Shown here: one piece after another, positions 1-8,609 of the stretch
Layout of the letters: every line of letters starts with the position of its first letter
Position numbering within the stretch: the first letter of the stretch is position 1
Assembly (NCBI RefSeq): GCF_013299185.1
Contig: NZ_JAAFKG010000031.1
Span: forward strand, 1 to 64,000
Origin: Microcoleus sp. bin48.metabat.b7b8b9.023
GTDB lineage: Bacteria > Cyanobacteriota > Cyanobacteriia > Cyanobacteriales > Microcoleaceae
Direction: 5' to 3'
Length of the DNA: 64,000 nucleotides
Notes under the pieces: generated by a model
Databases searched by the model: none
What the model saw: only the letters and a program-made list of their open reading frames with translations
Told to the model about the DNA's origin: nothing
Translations under genes and position numbers: made by a program

Positions 1-1
1 T

Positions 2-115
2 TTGTTTGCGGCCGTTCGTTCGGTTGTTAATACTGGGAAGCGTCAGGGTTTAACTGCTTATCAATCTATTCAACAAGCTCTCTCTATTAATGGCTCCATT
101 TTTTCCCCTAGTTGA
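2..115 (+). pseudogene. C-terminal tail of a transposase (IS66-like), cut by the window start
   Basis: Frame 2 from base 2 is open for 37 codons and ends at TGA 113-115. The peptide (..AAVRSVVNTGKRQG.., then ..QSIQQAL..) resembles the basic C-terminal end of IS66-type DDE transposases, which commonly close with a 'TARKQG...LRSL' pattern. Only this tail is in the window, so it cannot be told whether the gene is whole upstream. The family assignment is a resemblance call. Confidence 0.45.
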
Positions 116-424
116 GCAATTACCTTTTTAGGTAGAGGTCGCTGTCAACTGTCAACTGTCAACTGTCAACTGAATTAAGTAGCGCGATCGCAAAAACCAT
201 CATAGAGCAGGGGGAATTGGTCGATCGCACGAAGCGATTGTCTGCCCCAAATTTGTCGCCGCTGGATTTACCGGAAAAACAGGCTGTAAGCCAATAGCAT
301 TCGTACTCTGAAGCTTATTTGCGGTTGATGCGTAGATGCCATGCCGCCAAACCCAAAATTTCTCCCAGAAACCGGGTTGATGGGGGCTGAGCTTAAATAA
401 GATACAATAAGAACCACAAGGAAA
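116..424. other. Spacer with TTGACAG-type heptamers
   Basis: About 310 bases without a gene. A run of the heptamer TCAACTG lies at about 143-172, preceded by the phrase GGTAGAGGTCGCT, which also precedes the heptamer runs near 7.33 kb and 39.33 kb. A CCCAGAAACCGGGTT motif near 365-377 belongs to the dispersed AGAAACCGGGTTTCT palindrome family. No promoter can be called with confidence. Confidence 0.6.
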
Positions 425-1600
425 GTGCGATCGACATTATTTGACAGTCAAGCTATGCAATCTACAACTCAGTCCGAGACAGAAACGGCGATGGAAGCTC
501 CCAAACACGGATTGCCCGTTACAATCATTACAGGATTTCTCGGCAGTGGCAAAACAACCCTGCTCAACCACATCCTGACCAACCAGCAAGGTTTGAAAAC
601 AGCAGTTTTAGTCAATGAATTTGGTGAAATCGGCATCGACAACGAACTGATTGTTACTACAGACGACAACATGGTCGAGCTGAACAACGGCTGCATCTGC
701 TGCACGATTAACGAAGATTTGGTTAATGCAGTTTACAAAGTTTTAGAACGTCAAGAAAAGCTCGACTATCTAGTAGTCGAGACCACCGGACTCGCCGACC
801 CGCTGCCAGTAGCGATGACTTTTTTAGGCACAGAACTGCGCGACATGACCCGTCTAGATTCAATAGTTACAGTAGTAGACGCAGCCAACTACAGCTTAGA
901 TTTGTTCAACTCAGAAGCAGCCTACAGTCAAATAGCTTACGGCGATATTATTATTCTCAACAAAACAGATTTGGTTGAAGAAGCAGATTTAGATTTGCTG
1001 GAAGTTAAGATTCGCGATGTCAAAGAAGGTGCTCGAATTTTGCGAACAGTAAAATCGCAAGTTCCCCTACCCCTAGTCCTTAGCGTCGGATTGTTTGAAT
1101 CTGACAAATATTTCCAATCTGAGGAAACTGCTAGCAGTCACGATCATCACGATCACGACCATCACGATCACGGTCATCACGATCACGGTCATCACGATCA
1201 CGGTCATCACGATCATCACGATCACGGTCATCACGATCATAGCGAACACGATCATCACGATCACTCCGGCCATTTAGACAATGACGGATTTACCTCAATT
1301 TCTTTCCAGAGTGACAAGCCGTTTTCTCTGAGGAAATTTCAATATTTCTTAGACCACCAAATGCCAACAAACGTGTTTCGTGCGAAAGGGATTATGTGGT
1401 TTGAAGAAAGTCCGAAACGGCATATTTTCCACTTGAGCGGCAAGCGATTTTCAATAGATGACGACGAGTGGAAAGGTGAGCCAAAAAACCAGCTTGTTCT
1501 CATCGGTCAGGGTTTGGATATCGAGACTTTGCGATCGCAAATCGAAAATTGTCTCTGCACGCCTGCACCCAATCGCGGCAAAGGATTCGGGAAAAACTAA
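425..1600 (+). CDS. G3E-family (COG0523/CobW-like) GTPase with a histidine-rich metal-binding array
   Basis: Cytosolic P-loop GTPase of the COG0523 group, whose members act as metallochaperones or metal-cofactor insertases. Seen: Walker A GFLGSGKTT (residues 38-46), the family CxCC metal-binding motif CICC (90-93), an NKTD guanine-specificity motif, and a C-terminal CobW domain after residue 290. Residues about 239-283 are almost entirely His, Asp and Gly (HDHGH repeats), encoded by a 15-bp DNA minisatellite. Such His tracts bind Zn, Ni or Co, so zinc or cobalt handling is likely, but the metal and client are not shown. The listed start is GTG at 425; ATG at 455 or 488 is also possible. No cobalamin genes are adjacent, so cobW is not assigned. 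Confidence 0.85.
   Translation: MRSTLFDSQAMQSTTQSETETAMEAPKHGLPVTIITGFLGSGKTTLLNHILTNQQGLKTAVLVNEFGEIGIDNELIVTTDDNMVELNNGCICCTINEDLVNAVYKVLERQEKLDYLVVETTGLADPLPVAMTFLGTELRDMTRLDSIVTVVDAANYSLDLFNSEAAYSQIAYGDIIILNKTDLVEEADLDLLEVKIRDVKEGARILRTVKSQVPLPLVLSVGLFESDKYFQSEETASSHDHHDHDHHDHGHHDHGHHDHGHHDHHDHGHHDHSEHDHHDHSGHLDNDGFTSISFQSDKPFSLRKFQYFLDHQMPTNVFRAKGIMWFEESPKRHIFHLSGKRFSIDDDEWKGEPKNQLVLIGQGLDIETLRSQIENCLCTPAPNRGKGFGKN
1140..1272 (+). repeat. In-frame minisatellite encoding the His/Asp array
   Basis: Tandem degenerate copies of a 15-bp unit (CATCACGATCACGGT) inside the GTPase gene. The unit is a multiple of three, so copy-number change would lengthen or shorten the metal-binding tract without a frameshift. 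Reading frames on other frames and on the reverse strand here are by-products of the repeat. Confidence 0.85.
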
Positions 1601-1662
1601 CCTGGACGCAACTGTCACATTAAATCCAGGTACGTAGTTGCGCTGTCTTCGCTTTTGAAATC

Positions 1663-1732
1663 AGGTATGTAGTTGCGCTTAAGCGCTCTTTCCGGGATAT
1701 CGGAAAGAGCGCTTAAGCGCAACTACGTACCT
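1663..1732. repeat. Long inverted repeat, 'GTAGTTGCGCTTAAGCGC' family
   Basis: Near-perfect palindrome with arms of about 31 bases around GGGATAT, starting AGGTATGTAGTTGCGC and ending GCGCAACTACGTACCT. A partial extra arm (GGTACGTAGTTGCGCT) lies just upstream at about 1629. A related copy sits at 10672-10725. It lies between the GTPase gene and dtd and could also act as a transcript-end hairpin. Confidence 0.8.
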
Positions 1733-1776
1733 AAGAATTCATTCTTATATATGTCCAGGACTGTTTTAAATTTCCC

Positions 1777-2232
1777 ATGCGAGTCATAATCCAGCGAGTC
1801 AAATCGTCTCAAGTCCAAGTGAACGATCGAATTATCGGCAAAATCGGCTGCGGACTCAACTTGCTTGTAGGTATTGCAGACACCGACACCGAAGCAGAAC
1901 TCGACTGGATGGCCCGAAAATGCCTAGAATTGCGTTTGTTTCCCGACTCAGCCAGGGACGGCGGCCGCTGGGACAAATCCGTACAAGACATCGGCGGCGA
2001 GTTGCTCGTTGTCAGTCAGTTTACGCTCTACGGCGACTGTCGCAAAGGTCGGCGCCCTTCGTTCGATCGCTCTGCCGCCCCAGAAACCGCCGAAAAACTT
2101 TATGACAAATTTGTCGAAAAGTTGCGCCAGAGCGGGTTAAAAGTCGAAACAGGCTTGTTTGGAGCCATGATGCAAGTATCTATAGATAATGACGGCCCGG
2201 TGACTTTGGTGTTGGAGAGAGAAGCAGGGTGA
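1777..2232 (+). CDS. dtd: D-aminoacyl-tRNA deacylase
   Basis: Cytosolic proofreading enzyme that hydrolyses D-amino acids (and glycine mis-attached to tRNA-Ala) from tRNA. The 151-residue length is typical. Seen: the N-terminal MRVIIQRV strand, the conserved SQFTLYG motif (Dtd signature SQxTL) and, near the C-terminus, the NxGPVTL-type motif as [10 protein letters not shown]. The start is ATG 1777. No operon partner is evident; an inverted repeat precedes it and a 490-base gene-poor stretch follows. Confidence 0.95.
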   Translation: MRVIIQRVKSSQVQVNDRIIGKIGCGLNLLVGIADTDTEAELDWMARKCLELRLFPDSARDGGRWDKSVQDIGGELLVVSQFTLYGDCRKGRRPSFDRSAAPETAEKLYDKFVEKLRQSGLKVETGLFGAMMQVSIDNDGPVTLVLEREAG

Positions 2233-2725
2233 ATACTCTTCTATTGTCTTCCTTTGCGTCCTTTGCGTCTTCGCGGTTCGTTCAAAAAAAGCCGTTGCCC
2301 CTTTTAAAAGAAAATTTCTAAATTGACCGGGTTTCCCAACTGCTGTAGCGTAGGTTCTGAAGATAGTGCAGTTCGCTACATTCTGCCGAGTCTCAATTCC
2401 GCAATCTCCGACGCCGAAAACCCCCTCAAAAGGCCAGTTGCTAAATTGTCCACTCAGCGGCCCCGGAACACCGTCAATCTTTGTCGCGATCGCCACACCC
2501 GCATAACAGCTCAGAATGCTTGTACAGTCAGGCTTTGAAGGCAATAAAATCAATCCTCAACAGCCACCGCTTAAAATCAGATTCGGCAGCCAAAAAATGT
2601 TGCATGAGAGAGTGGAACACTGGCATCACTGTGCCTATCTGTATTTCCCTATATTCAATACATAGAGAGTTGAATCAGCCGTGCCAAGCGAAACCGCCAG
2701 CAACTGCCGCCTCGCTCCCTGAAAA
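2233..2725. other. Gene-poor spacer
   Basis: About 490 bases. At 2245-2285 it carries TTCCTTTGCGTCCTTTGCG followed by TCTTCGCGGTT, a relative of the dispersed 'CTCTGTGTCCTCTGCG...GCGGTTAA' phrase seen at 4298-4328 and 25890-25922. Reading frames on both strands (for instance minus 2553-2137) show no recognised family. One may be a decayed gene, but nothing supports a call. Confidence 0.5.
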
Positions 2726-4003
2726 ATGTCCTCGCACGCTGTGCGCTACCACCCGATAAACGCCATGACTGTCACAACTGCCACCAACCCCGTCAACTGC
2801 AACACTGTTTCTAACCTCAACTTCATTCCGGCTACCTCCACCGAACAAACCGCCGAAATCAATACAGTTTCCAGCATCGATGTCCTGGCTTTGGCTGAAT
2901 TCGCCCTCAAAGAGTTGGAAGCAGAAATGAAAACTGCCAGCCGCAGCGCTCAAGCAGTGGCGATGCGAATTGCTAAGGAAGTCGAACGGATTTGCCAAAA
3001 AAGCGATCGCATCCAAGTTTCCGGCGAAGTTGAAGCTTGGCAAATCACCTTGGCCGAACACCGGTTGCAAAAAACTCTCGAATTCTATCGCCTCGGTTCC
3101 AAACAAGGCCGCGTTCAACTGCACTCTCACCTCGCATCAATGATTTACCGTCATGTTGCTTCTTTCCGATCGAACTTGAACTTCCAAGCTCGCTACAACA
3201 TGATTGAAGACTTTTTGCAAGGCTTTTACATCGAATCTCTGCGCGCCTTCCGCCGCGAACACCAACTCGACGCCACCTACCAGCCCCGCACTCAGATTGA
3301 ATTGGCTGAGTACATGGCTTTTACCGAACAATACGCCAAGCGCCAAATCGGTTTACCCGGCCGCAACCGCCAACGCCTGATCGTGCTTCGCGCTCAAGGA
3401 TTTGCTAAGGGCCAACCTCCCGAAACTGCGATCGACATTGAAATGGCTGTAGAATCCGGCAAGGGAGAAGATGCAGAAATGTACAGCCGCTCTCCGGCGC
3501 TGCAACAAGTGCGCGAACAAATGGTTTCGGAAACTGTCGATCCGGCTGATGCTGTGTTGCGCGATCGAGTAGTCACCGAATTGATCGCCTATCTGGAATC
3601 CCAAAATCAGCCCGAATGTGTGAGCTACTTGACTTTGAAATTGCAAGATCTTTCGGCTTCGGAAATCGATCGCGTTCTCGGTTTGTCCTCCCGCCAGCGC
3701 GACTACTTGCAACAACGGTTTAAGTACCACGTCGAAAAATTTGCCCGCACTCAAAACTGGAAACTCGTCCACGAATGGCTGGGTGCTGATGTCGATCAAA
3801 AACTGGGCATGACTTCCGACAAATGGGAAACATTTCGCGCTCAACTGTCGCCCGAACAACAACAACTGTTAGCAATGAAGCGGAATCAAGAATGCGACAA
3901 GGCGATCGCCACTGCACTCAACTGCACCCCCAAACAAGTCCAAAAACGTTGGGCACAACTGTTGGATCTGGCAAGCCAGACTCGCAACAGCAGCCAAGCA
4001 TAA
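2726..4003 (+). CDS. hetZ: HetZ-like regulatory protein
   Basis: Resembles HetZ, a cyanobacterial protein needed early in heterocyst differentiation in Anabaena and also present in filamentous species without heterocysts. Seen: an alpha-helical protein of 425 residues with the family-like blocks FRREHQLD, RTQIELAEYMAFTEQYAKR and LIVLRAQGFAKGQ, and a C-terminal region (..LSASEIDRVLGLSSRQRDYLQQRF..) reading like a sigma-region-4/helix-turn-helix DNA-binding segment. ATG 2726 is used here, but ATG 2765 (Met14) is an equally good start. It appears monocistronic, with a hairpin and T-tract downstream at 4197. In a non-heterocystous host its role would be general or unknown. The HetZ name rests on remembered family motifs. 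Confidence 0.7.
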   Translation: MSSHAVRYHPINAMTVTTATNPVNCNTVSNLNFIPATSTEQTAEINTVSSIDVLALAEFALKELEAEMKTASRSAQAVAMRIAKEVERICQKSDRIQVSGEVEAWQITLAEHRLQKTLEFYRLGSKQGRVQLHSHLASMIYRHVASFRSNLNFQARYNMIEDFLQGFYIESLRAFRREHQLDATYQPRTQIELAEYMAFTEQYAKRQIGLPGRNRQRLIVLRAQGFAKGQPPETAIDIEMAVESGKGEDAEMYSRSPALQQVREQMVSETVDPADAVLRDRVVTELIAYLESQNQPECVSYLTLKLQDLSASEIDRVLGLSSRQRDYLQQRFKYHVEKFARTQNWKLVHEWLGADVDQKLGMTSDKWETFRAQLSPEQQQLLAMKRNQECDKAIATALNCTPKQVQKRWAQLLDLASQTRNSSQA

Positions 4004-4196
4004 CGGGTGATCAAACATGAACGCAAGTGTTTTATTGAGATTGGAAAATGCGATCGGGTGCGGCACCGGAACCGGAATGCCCGCCCCGCAGTCCGCTCTC
4101 AAATCTACCAGCGCTGCTCAATTATTACCCAAATTATCGCCGCTTTCTGGCAAATTCAATTTATTAAAACAACATTATTTTTATTAAAGTTTTACC

Positions 4197-4226
4197 TTCC
4201 CAGGTCATGCCTGGGAATTTGTTTTT
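4197..4226 (+). terminator. Rho-independent-type terminator after hetZ-like gene
   Basis: Perfect 8-bp stem TTCCCAGG/CCTGGGAA around TCATG, followed by TTTGTTTTT. It lies 194 bases after the hetZ-like stop codon. Confidence 0.7.
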
Positions 4227-4329
4227 GCGATTAATTATTATCATATTTATACCATCGAACAGGTAATATAGTTTGCGGCCATATGAAAATAATTTAACCG
4301 CAGAGAGCACAGAGGACACAGAGAGAATA

Positions 4330-4437
4330 TATAGCGGTTATCAGAAAGATGAGGTATGTTGTTGGGATGCGAACCCTATACGTCTAAGCGGTTATACCAG
4401 CTCTCTGACGTACCTCATCTTTTTGAGAAAGGCTATA
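4330..4437. repeat. MITE-like element, copy A (about 108 bp)
   Basis: Ends are an inverted repeat of about 27 bases: left TATAGCGGTTATCAGAAAGA then TGAGGTA, right TACCTCATCTTTTTGAGAAA then GGCTATA. Copies of nearly the same length are at 28046-28152 and 31625-31736. The core here is unlike the heptamer core of the other two. A further lone end (TATAGC...GATGAGGTA) follows at about 4454-4480. The rest of the 4004-4728 spacer holds the 'CCGCAGAGAGCACAGAGGAC' phrase at about 4299 and short ATTAGTC heptamers at about 4525-4555. Confidence 0.7.
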
Positions 4438-4728
4438 GATACTGGATTTGATATATAGCTTGTCTCCAAAAGATGAGGTATGACTGATACCATTTTTATA
4501 TGAAGTTGTATCGAATAGATCCTTATTAGTCATTAGTTATTAGTCATTAGTTATCAATCATCATTATTGATTGGTCAGTGACAACTGGAAATGATAAATT
4601 GCTGAAAGTTATCATGTTTTTGATATGGGCAGAGACGAACTTGATATGTTGCCACAGTGTATCTAGGAACAAAAAAGCGTATAATCAACATCAAAGACCG
4701 GAGCCAGTCAACAGGTGCTGAAAAATAT

Positions 4729-7242
4729 ATGTGTCTAGAGCCAGGGTATATCCTTCACGAAAGGTACCAAATTATCCAGCAATTGGGACTGGGAGGGTTT
4801 GGGATTACTTACAAGGCTAAGGATCTAGCCAAACCCGGAAATCCCGAGTGCGTTGTTAAGGAAATTTCTTTTCCTTCATCGAACGCTCTGCACGTCTTGG
4901 AGAAGGCAAGGACGCAATTTAACAAGGAAGCTAGTGCTTTGGGTTGTCTCGGCAATCACCCGTGCATTCCCAAATTATTCGCTTACTTTGAAGAAAATGA
5001 CCATTTTTACTTGGTTCAAGAATACATTGAAGGACATCAGCTCAAGGAAGAACTCACTCCAGATACACACTGGGAAGAGGATCGGGCGATCGCCTTGTTG
5101 CTGGAAATTCTGGAAATTTTAAAGTTCGTTCATAAACAAAATATTATTCATCGCGATATTACACCTTCTAACTTAATTCGGCGCACAACAGATAACAAAA
5201 TTGTTTTAATTGATTTTGGGGCTGTCAAAGAAATCAGCACTTTTACTGCTGACTCTACAGGTAAAATATTCACATCGCAGGCGATCGGCACCAGCGGTTA
5301 TATGTCTCCCGAACAATCAAATGGACGTACTGCCCATGCTTGTAATGATATTTACTCTGTAGGGATGATCGTGATTCAAGCTCTCACCGGAAAGCATCCC
5401 ACAGAGTTCAAAAACTACGATGGTGCTGGTGAAATAATCTGGCATGACTCGACGTGCGATCGCACTCCGCTACCAGTGAGCGATAATTTTAAAAATATTC
5501 TCGATCGCATGGTTCGCTTCCACTATATAAATCGATATCAATCTGTAACGGAGGTTTTGCAAGACTTAGACGATATGCGATCGCCTCTATTACCCGAACC
5601 TCAGCCGAATTCGATCTCGTCTGATGCTACTGAAGTTTCGCCAAACCCGAATTTACCACCCAGCCAAAAACCCGAGTCAGGCAAAACTCCGCCGCAGGGG
5701 CGATCGCGCTTTCGCTGGCTGCTGTTGGGTGTTGCGGTAATGGCGGCAGGGGCGATCGTAATTTCAAACATCAAAAAATTTCCCATAATCCAGACAAATT
5801 CGCCGCAACCAACCCTACCTACATCCTCACCTACACCCTCCCCACGTGTAAGTTCCGGCGAAAGACTCCTAGTAGAAACCTCCGCCCTTTGGTCAAAACA
5901 AAGGGCAATAAATGAATTTGCCAGCGGAAATTATCCTGAAGCTTTAAAATTGTTCAAACAGTCCTGGCGGGAAGACCGCAGAGATCCAGAAACTTTAATT
6001 TACACCAACAATGCTCTGCTGGAGGCGATAGGTGCAGAGTATTATACGATCGCAATTGTTGTTCCCATTCGCCGAGATCGGGACGGGACGGGAACTATAG
6101 TCAATGCAAGTTTAGCCGAAGAACTGCTGCGCGGTATTGGTCAAGCTCAAACCGAAGTGAATTTAGGTCTTCTGTCTGGAAATAACAGCGATCGAGATTT
6201 TCCCGGTCAAGGCTTTCTCGAAGCAAAATCGATTAAAGGAAAAGGTCTCAAAGTAATCATTGCTGATGACGCCAATATCAAATCCTACGCAGTTCAAAGG
6301 GCAAATTACCTAGTCACTCAACCAAATATTCTAGCAGTCATCGGACACTACACCAGTGACATGACGGTAGAAACAGTAGATATTTACGATCGAAATAAAC
6401 TGGTCGCCATTTCTCCGGGAAGCACAACAGAAGAACTAACGCGCAAACCTCGGAAATTTTTCTTTCGGACAGCCCCAACAACTAGCAAAGAAGCTGAAGG
6501 CTTAGCAAATCAACTGATTAAAGTCGGTCAAAAAAGAGTTGCGGTTTTTTACAATCCCAATAGTCCGTTTAGCGCTTCCTTGTGGGAAGAATTTAAAAAG
6601 CAATTTGAAGCCGAAGGAGGTTCGACTTTTAGATCCAGTAATTTCGATTTATCTAAAAATGATTTTAACGCCGAAGCAGCAATCAAAGAAGTTGAAAAAG
6701 CCAAAATAACAGCCATAGCTCTCTTTCCCGACGGTCAAGTCACTAATTCTCTCGAACACGCCCTCGATACGATCAAAATCAACGACGATCTCAAGTGGAT
6801 TGTTGGCCCTTGGACTCTGTACGATCCGCGAACTTTAGAAGCAGCAAAACAGCTAAAGTCTGTAAAAAAACTCGCCGTATCCGTGTTTTGGCATCCGTTA
6901 ATCAGTTTTGATAAAAAGTTTCCAGTTAATGCTGAAAAATTGTGGGGAGGCCCAGTCAATACTCGATCGGCTTTAACCTACGATGCAGCTAAAACGCTGA
7001 TTAAATCCCTAGAATTACAGCCAGAACCCAGCCGTGAAGGAATGCAAAAAACCCTAGCATCTCCAGACTTTAAAGCTGATGGTGCCACGGGTATAATTGA
7101 GTTTGACTTGACAACGGGAAATCGAAAAAACCCTCCTAAAGCTTTAGCGCACATTGTTCCGTGTCCTAGAGAACAATTTGGTGTGACGTTTGTGCCGATC
7201 GAATTTCCGACAGCCACCGCCGCAGGTTTAAAGTGCGACTAA
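4729..7242 (+). CDS. Membrane serine/threonine kinase fused to an extracytoplasmic ligand-binding domain
   Basis: Predicted one-protein sensor: a cytoplasmic Hanks-type kinase joined by one membrane helix to a type-I periplasmic-binding domain like those of branched-chain amino-acid ABC transporters. Counting from ATG 4729: glycine loop LGLGGFG (about 20), catalytic HRDITPSN (about 141), DFGA (about 162), a GTSGYMSPEQ activation segment, a Pro/Ser-rich linker, a membrane helix at about 327-349 (WLLLGVAVMAAGAIVI), then a receptor domain to the C-terminus (..VIGHYTSDMTVE.., ..SPGSTTEEL.., ..RTAPTTSKEAEG..). The frame is open back to GTG 4657, but ATG 4729 leads straight into the kinase domain. 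No ABC permease is nearby, so the binding domain probably senses rather than transports. Ligand and substrates are unknown. Confidence 0.9.
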   Translation: MCLEPGYILHERYQIIQQLGLGGFGITYKAKDLAKPGNPECVVKEISFPSSNALHVLEKARTQFNKEASALGCLGNHPCIPKLFAYFEENDHFYLVQEYIEGHQLKEELTPDTHWEEDRAIALLLEILEILKFVHKQNIIHRDITPSNLIRRTTDNKIVLIDFGAVKEISTFTADSTGKIFTSQAIGTSGYMSPEQSNGRTAHACNDIYSVGMIVIQALTGKHPTEFKNYDGAGEIIWHDSTCDRTPLPVSDNFKNILDRMVRFHYINRYQSVTEVLQDLDDMRSPLLPEPQPNSISSDATEVSPNPNLPPSQKPESGKTPPQGRSRFRWLLLGVAVMAAGAIVISNIKKFPIIQTNSPQPTLPTSSPTPSPRVSSGERLLVETSALWSKQRAINEFASGNYPEALKLFKQSWREDRRDPETLIYTNNALLEAIGAEYYTIAIVVPIRRDRDGTGTIVNASLAEELLRGIGQAQTEVNLGLLSGNNSDRDFPGQGFLEAKSIKGKGLKVIIADDANIKSYAVQRANYLVTQPNILAVIGHYTSDMTVETVDIYDRNKLVAISPGSTTEELTRKPRKFFFRTAPTTSKEAEGLANQLIKVGQKRVAVFYNPNSPFSASLWEEFKKQFEAEGGSTFRSSNFDLSKNDFNAEAAIKEVEKAKITAIALFPDGQVTNSLEHALDTIKINDDLKWIVGPWTLYDPRTLEAAKQLKSVKKLAVSVFWHPLISFDKKFPVNAEKLWGGPVNTRSALTYDAAKTLIKSLELQPEPSREGMQKTLASPDFKADGATGIIEFDLTTGNRKNPPKALAHIVPCPREQFGVTFVPIEFPTATAAGLKCD

Positions 7243-7249
7243 TGCTTTA

Positions 7250-7410
7250 CCAGAAAGAATTGGTTGAAAGCCCGCCCGCCCGGGAAAAATTAAACTCAGA
7301 CTGTTCATTACTTCAATCCTCAGACTTAAGGGTAGAGGTTTCTCTCAAACTCTCAACTGTCAACTCTCAACTGTCAACTCTCAACTGTCAACTCTCAACT
7401 GTCAACTGTT
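7250..7410. repeat. Dispersed 90-bp repeat with heptamer tail, copy 1
   Basis: Starts TTACCAGAAAGAATTGGTTG, continues through CAGACTGTTCATTACTTCAA, and ends in alternating TCAACTG/TCAACTC heptamers (about 7350-7410). Related copies are at 39248-39418 (same strand) and 20360-20528 (reverse strand). All three carry TTGACAG-type heptamers on the same side. Confidence 0.75.
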
Positions 7411-7490
7411 GAAAGTACCTGCGGGGATTCGCCCCCAACATTTAAAGAAAAAATTAGATATAGTTAACAAAGCTAGTTTTTTTTATAATA

Positions 7491-8216
7491 ATGCTTATGA
7501 CGGTCAATCTCGCTCCCTCAACAAGTTCTAGCCTCAAACCAGAATCCCAGAATATCTCGGCACTCAAACAAGTCTGGCAGACAATTGATGCCGGTAGCTG
7601 TCCGGGTTCCTATAACTTCCATATGCACACAGTCTACTCCGACGGTCGATTGCAGCCAGAGAAGTTGATGGAACTAGCCATAGCAGGCGGCCTCAAAGGC
7701 TTCGCTATCACCGATCACCACAGCACCAAAGGCTACGTTCAAGCTCAAATTTGGCTGGATAACTGGAAATTAAAGCATCCCGACAGGAGTACCGCAGCGC
7801 CGACTCTTTGGACGGGCGCTGAAATTAACGCTGAATTGCTCAAAAACGACGTACACATTCTCGCTTACGCCTTCGATCCTGAACATCCCAGTCTCACACC
7901 TTACTTGCGAGGTAAAGGCACTGAAGGCCACGCTTCTTATTCCGCAGCCAAGGTAATTGAAGCGATTCAGGAAGCAGGAGGTTTAGCAGTTCTAGCACAT
8001 CCTTGTCGGTATCGATCGATCGCAGATCAACTAATTCCAGAAGCAGCCCGTCTTGGCATTGACGGCGTAGAAGTTTACTATGCTTACGGCAATCCTAATC
8101 CTTGGAAACCGAGTCCCAAACAAACTGCTTTAGTCAAAGATTTAGCTGAAACCCATGGTTTGCTGGGAACTTGTGGAACTGATTCTCACGGCCTGAGTCT
8201 TCTTGTCCGAATCTAG
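7491..8216 (+). CDS. PHP-domain metal-dependent phosphoesterase
   Basis: PHP-family hydrolase (polymerase and histidinol phosphatase fold), a TIM-like barrel using three metals to cleave phosphoesters. Seen: HMHTVYSDG (44-52) and ITDHHS (73-78), the first two metal-ligand motifs; VLAHPCR, the third; and the C-terminal GTDSHG, the fourth. The 241-residue length fits the stand-alone family related to TrpH/YciV. ATG 7491 or 7497 (Met3) may start it. It is preceded by heptamer repeats. The substrate is not deducible; a 3'-5' nucleotide phosphatase is the common role. Confidence 0.88.
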   Translation: MLMTVNLAPSTSSSLKPESQNISALKQVWQTIDAGSCPGSYNFHMHTVYSDGRLQPEKLMELAIAGGLKGFAITDHHSTKGYVQAQIWLDNWKLKHPDRSTAAPTLWTGAEINAELLKNDVHILAYAFDPEHPSLTPYLRGKGTEGHASYSAAKVIEAIQEAGGLAVLAHPCRYRSIADQLIPEAARLGIDGVEVYYAYGNPNPWKPSPKQTALVKDLAETHGLLGTCGTDSHGLSLLVRI

Positions 8217-8221
8217 GTAAT

Positions 8222-8420
8222 TTGGAAATTATAAATTGCGATTTATACGGACTGTGCGGGAATTGCGGCAAAGACATACAGATGTTTTTCGGTCAGTCTG
8301 TCTTTGACAAACGACTTGTTTGGTATCTATTTTATGACTGCCCTCACTGCGGAGAAGCAGTCGTTTGTAGTGCGGACTTCAGTCCGCAGCATAAAGCGGA
8401 CTGAAGTCCGCACTACAAAC
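8222..8420 (+). pseudogene. Small zinc-ribbon protein, probably truncated by an inverted repeat
   Basis: An open frame from TTG 8222 to 8404 encodes CGNCGKDI and, later, CPHCGEAV, two Cys pairs of a treble-clef or zinc-ribbon type. The last 14 or so residues are encoded by the 58-bp inverted repeat at 8363-8420, so the natural C-terminus seems to have been replaced when the repeat arrived. It lies 6 bases after the PHP gene stop. The family is not recognised; the start is weak and it may not be expressed. Confidence 0.35.
8363..8420. repeat. Perfect 25-bp inverted repeat (GTAGTGCGGACTTCAGTCCGC family)
   Basis: Arms 8363-8387 and 8396-8420 are exact reverse complements separated by AGCATAAA. 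The same element is at 29991-30050 and half of it at 30095-30119. Confidence 0.9.
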
Positions 8421-8490
8421 CTTGGTTAGGAAAAAAAATTAATAACTTGACTACTTAGAATCGCAAATTAAATAATTTATACTTTTGAAA

Positions 8491-8544
8491 GTGGGATGGG
8501 CGTCCCGCCCGTCCAGATGAGGACGGGCGGGACGCCCATCCCAC
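8491..8544. repeat. Perfect 24-bp inverted repeat (GTGGGATGGGCGTCCCGCCC family)
   Basis: Arms 8491-8514 and 8521-8544 are exact reverse complements around AGATGA. It sits between the zinc-ribbon fragment and the convergent toxin gene, and could stop transcription from both sides. Confidence 0.9.
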
Positions 8545-8609
8545 AATAATCATCAAATGGTAAGTTATTTAATTCTCATTCCTAAACGAGCGAGAAAACG
8601 AAACCTCAA

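Noticed and set aside
1073..1277. Open frames on both strands across the His-rich minisatellite
   Set aside because: Repeats of a 15-bp unit keep all frames open; the peptides (ITITTITITVI and VIVMIVMTV) are pure by-products of the GTPase gene.
2137..2553. Minus-strand frame of 138 codons after dtd
   Set aside because: It overlaps dtd's 3' end and a dispersed repeat, shows no recognised motif, and has no clear ribosome-binding site. A decayed gene cannot be ruled out.
7250..7410. CRISPR-like look of the GGTTGAAAG phrase with following repeats
   Set aside because: There are no unique spacers between repeats of 25-37 bases; the tail is a 7-bp tandem repeat, and no cas genes are present.
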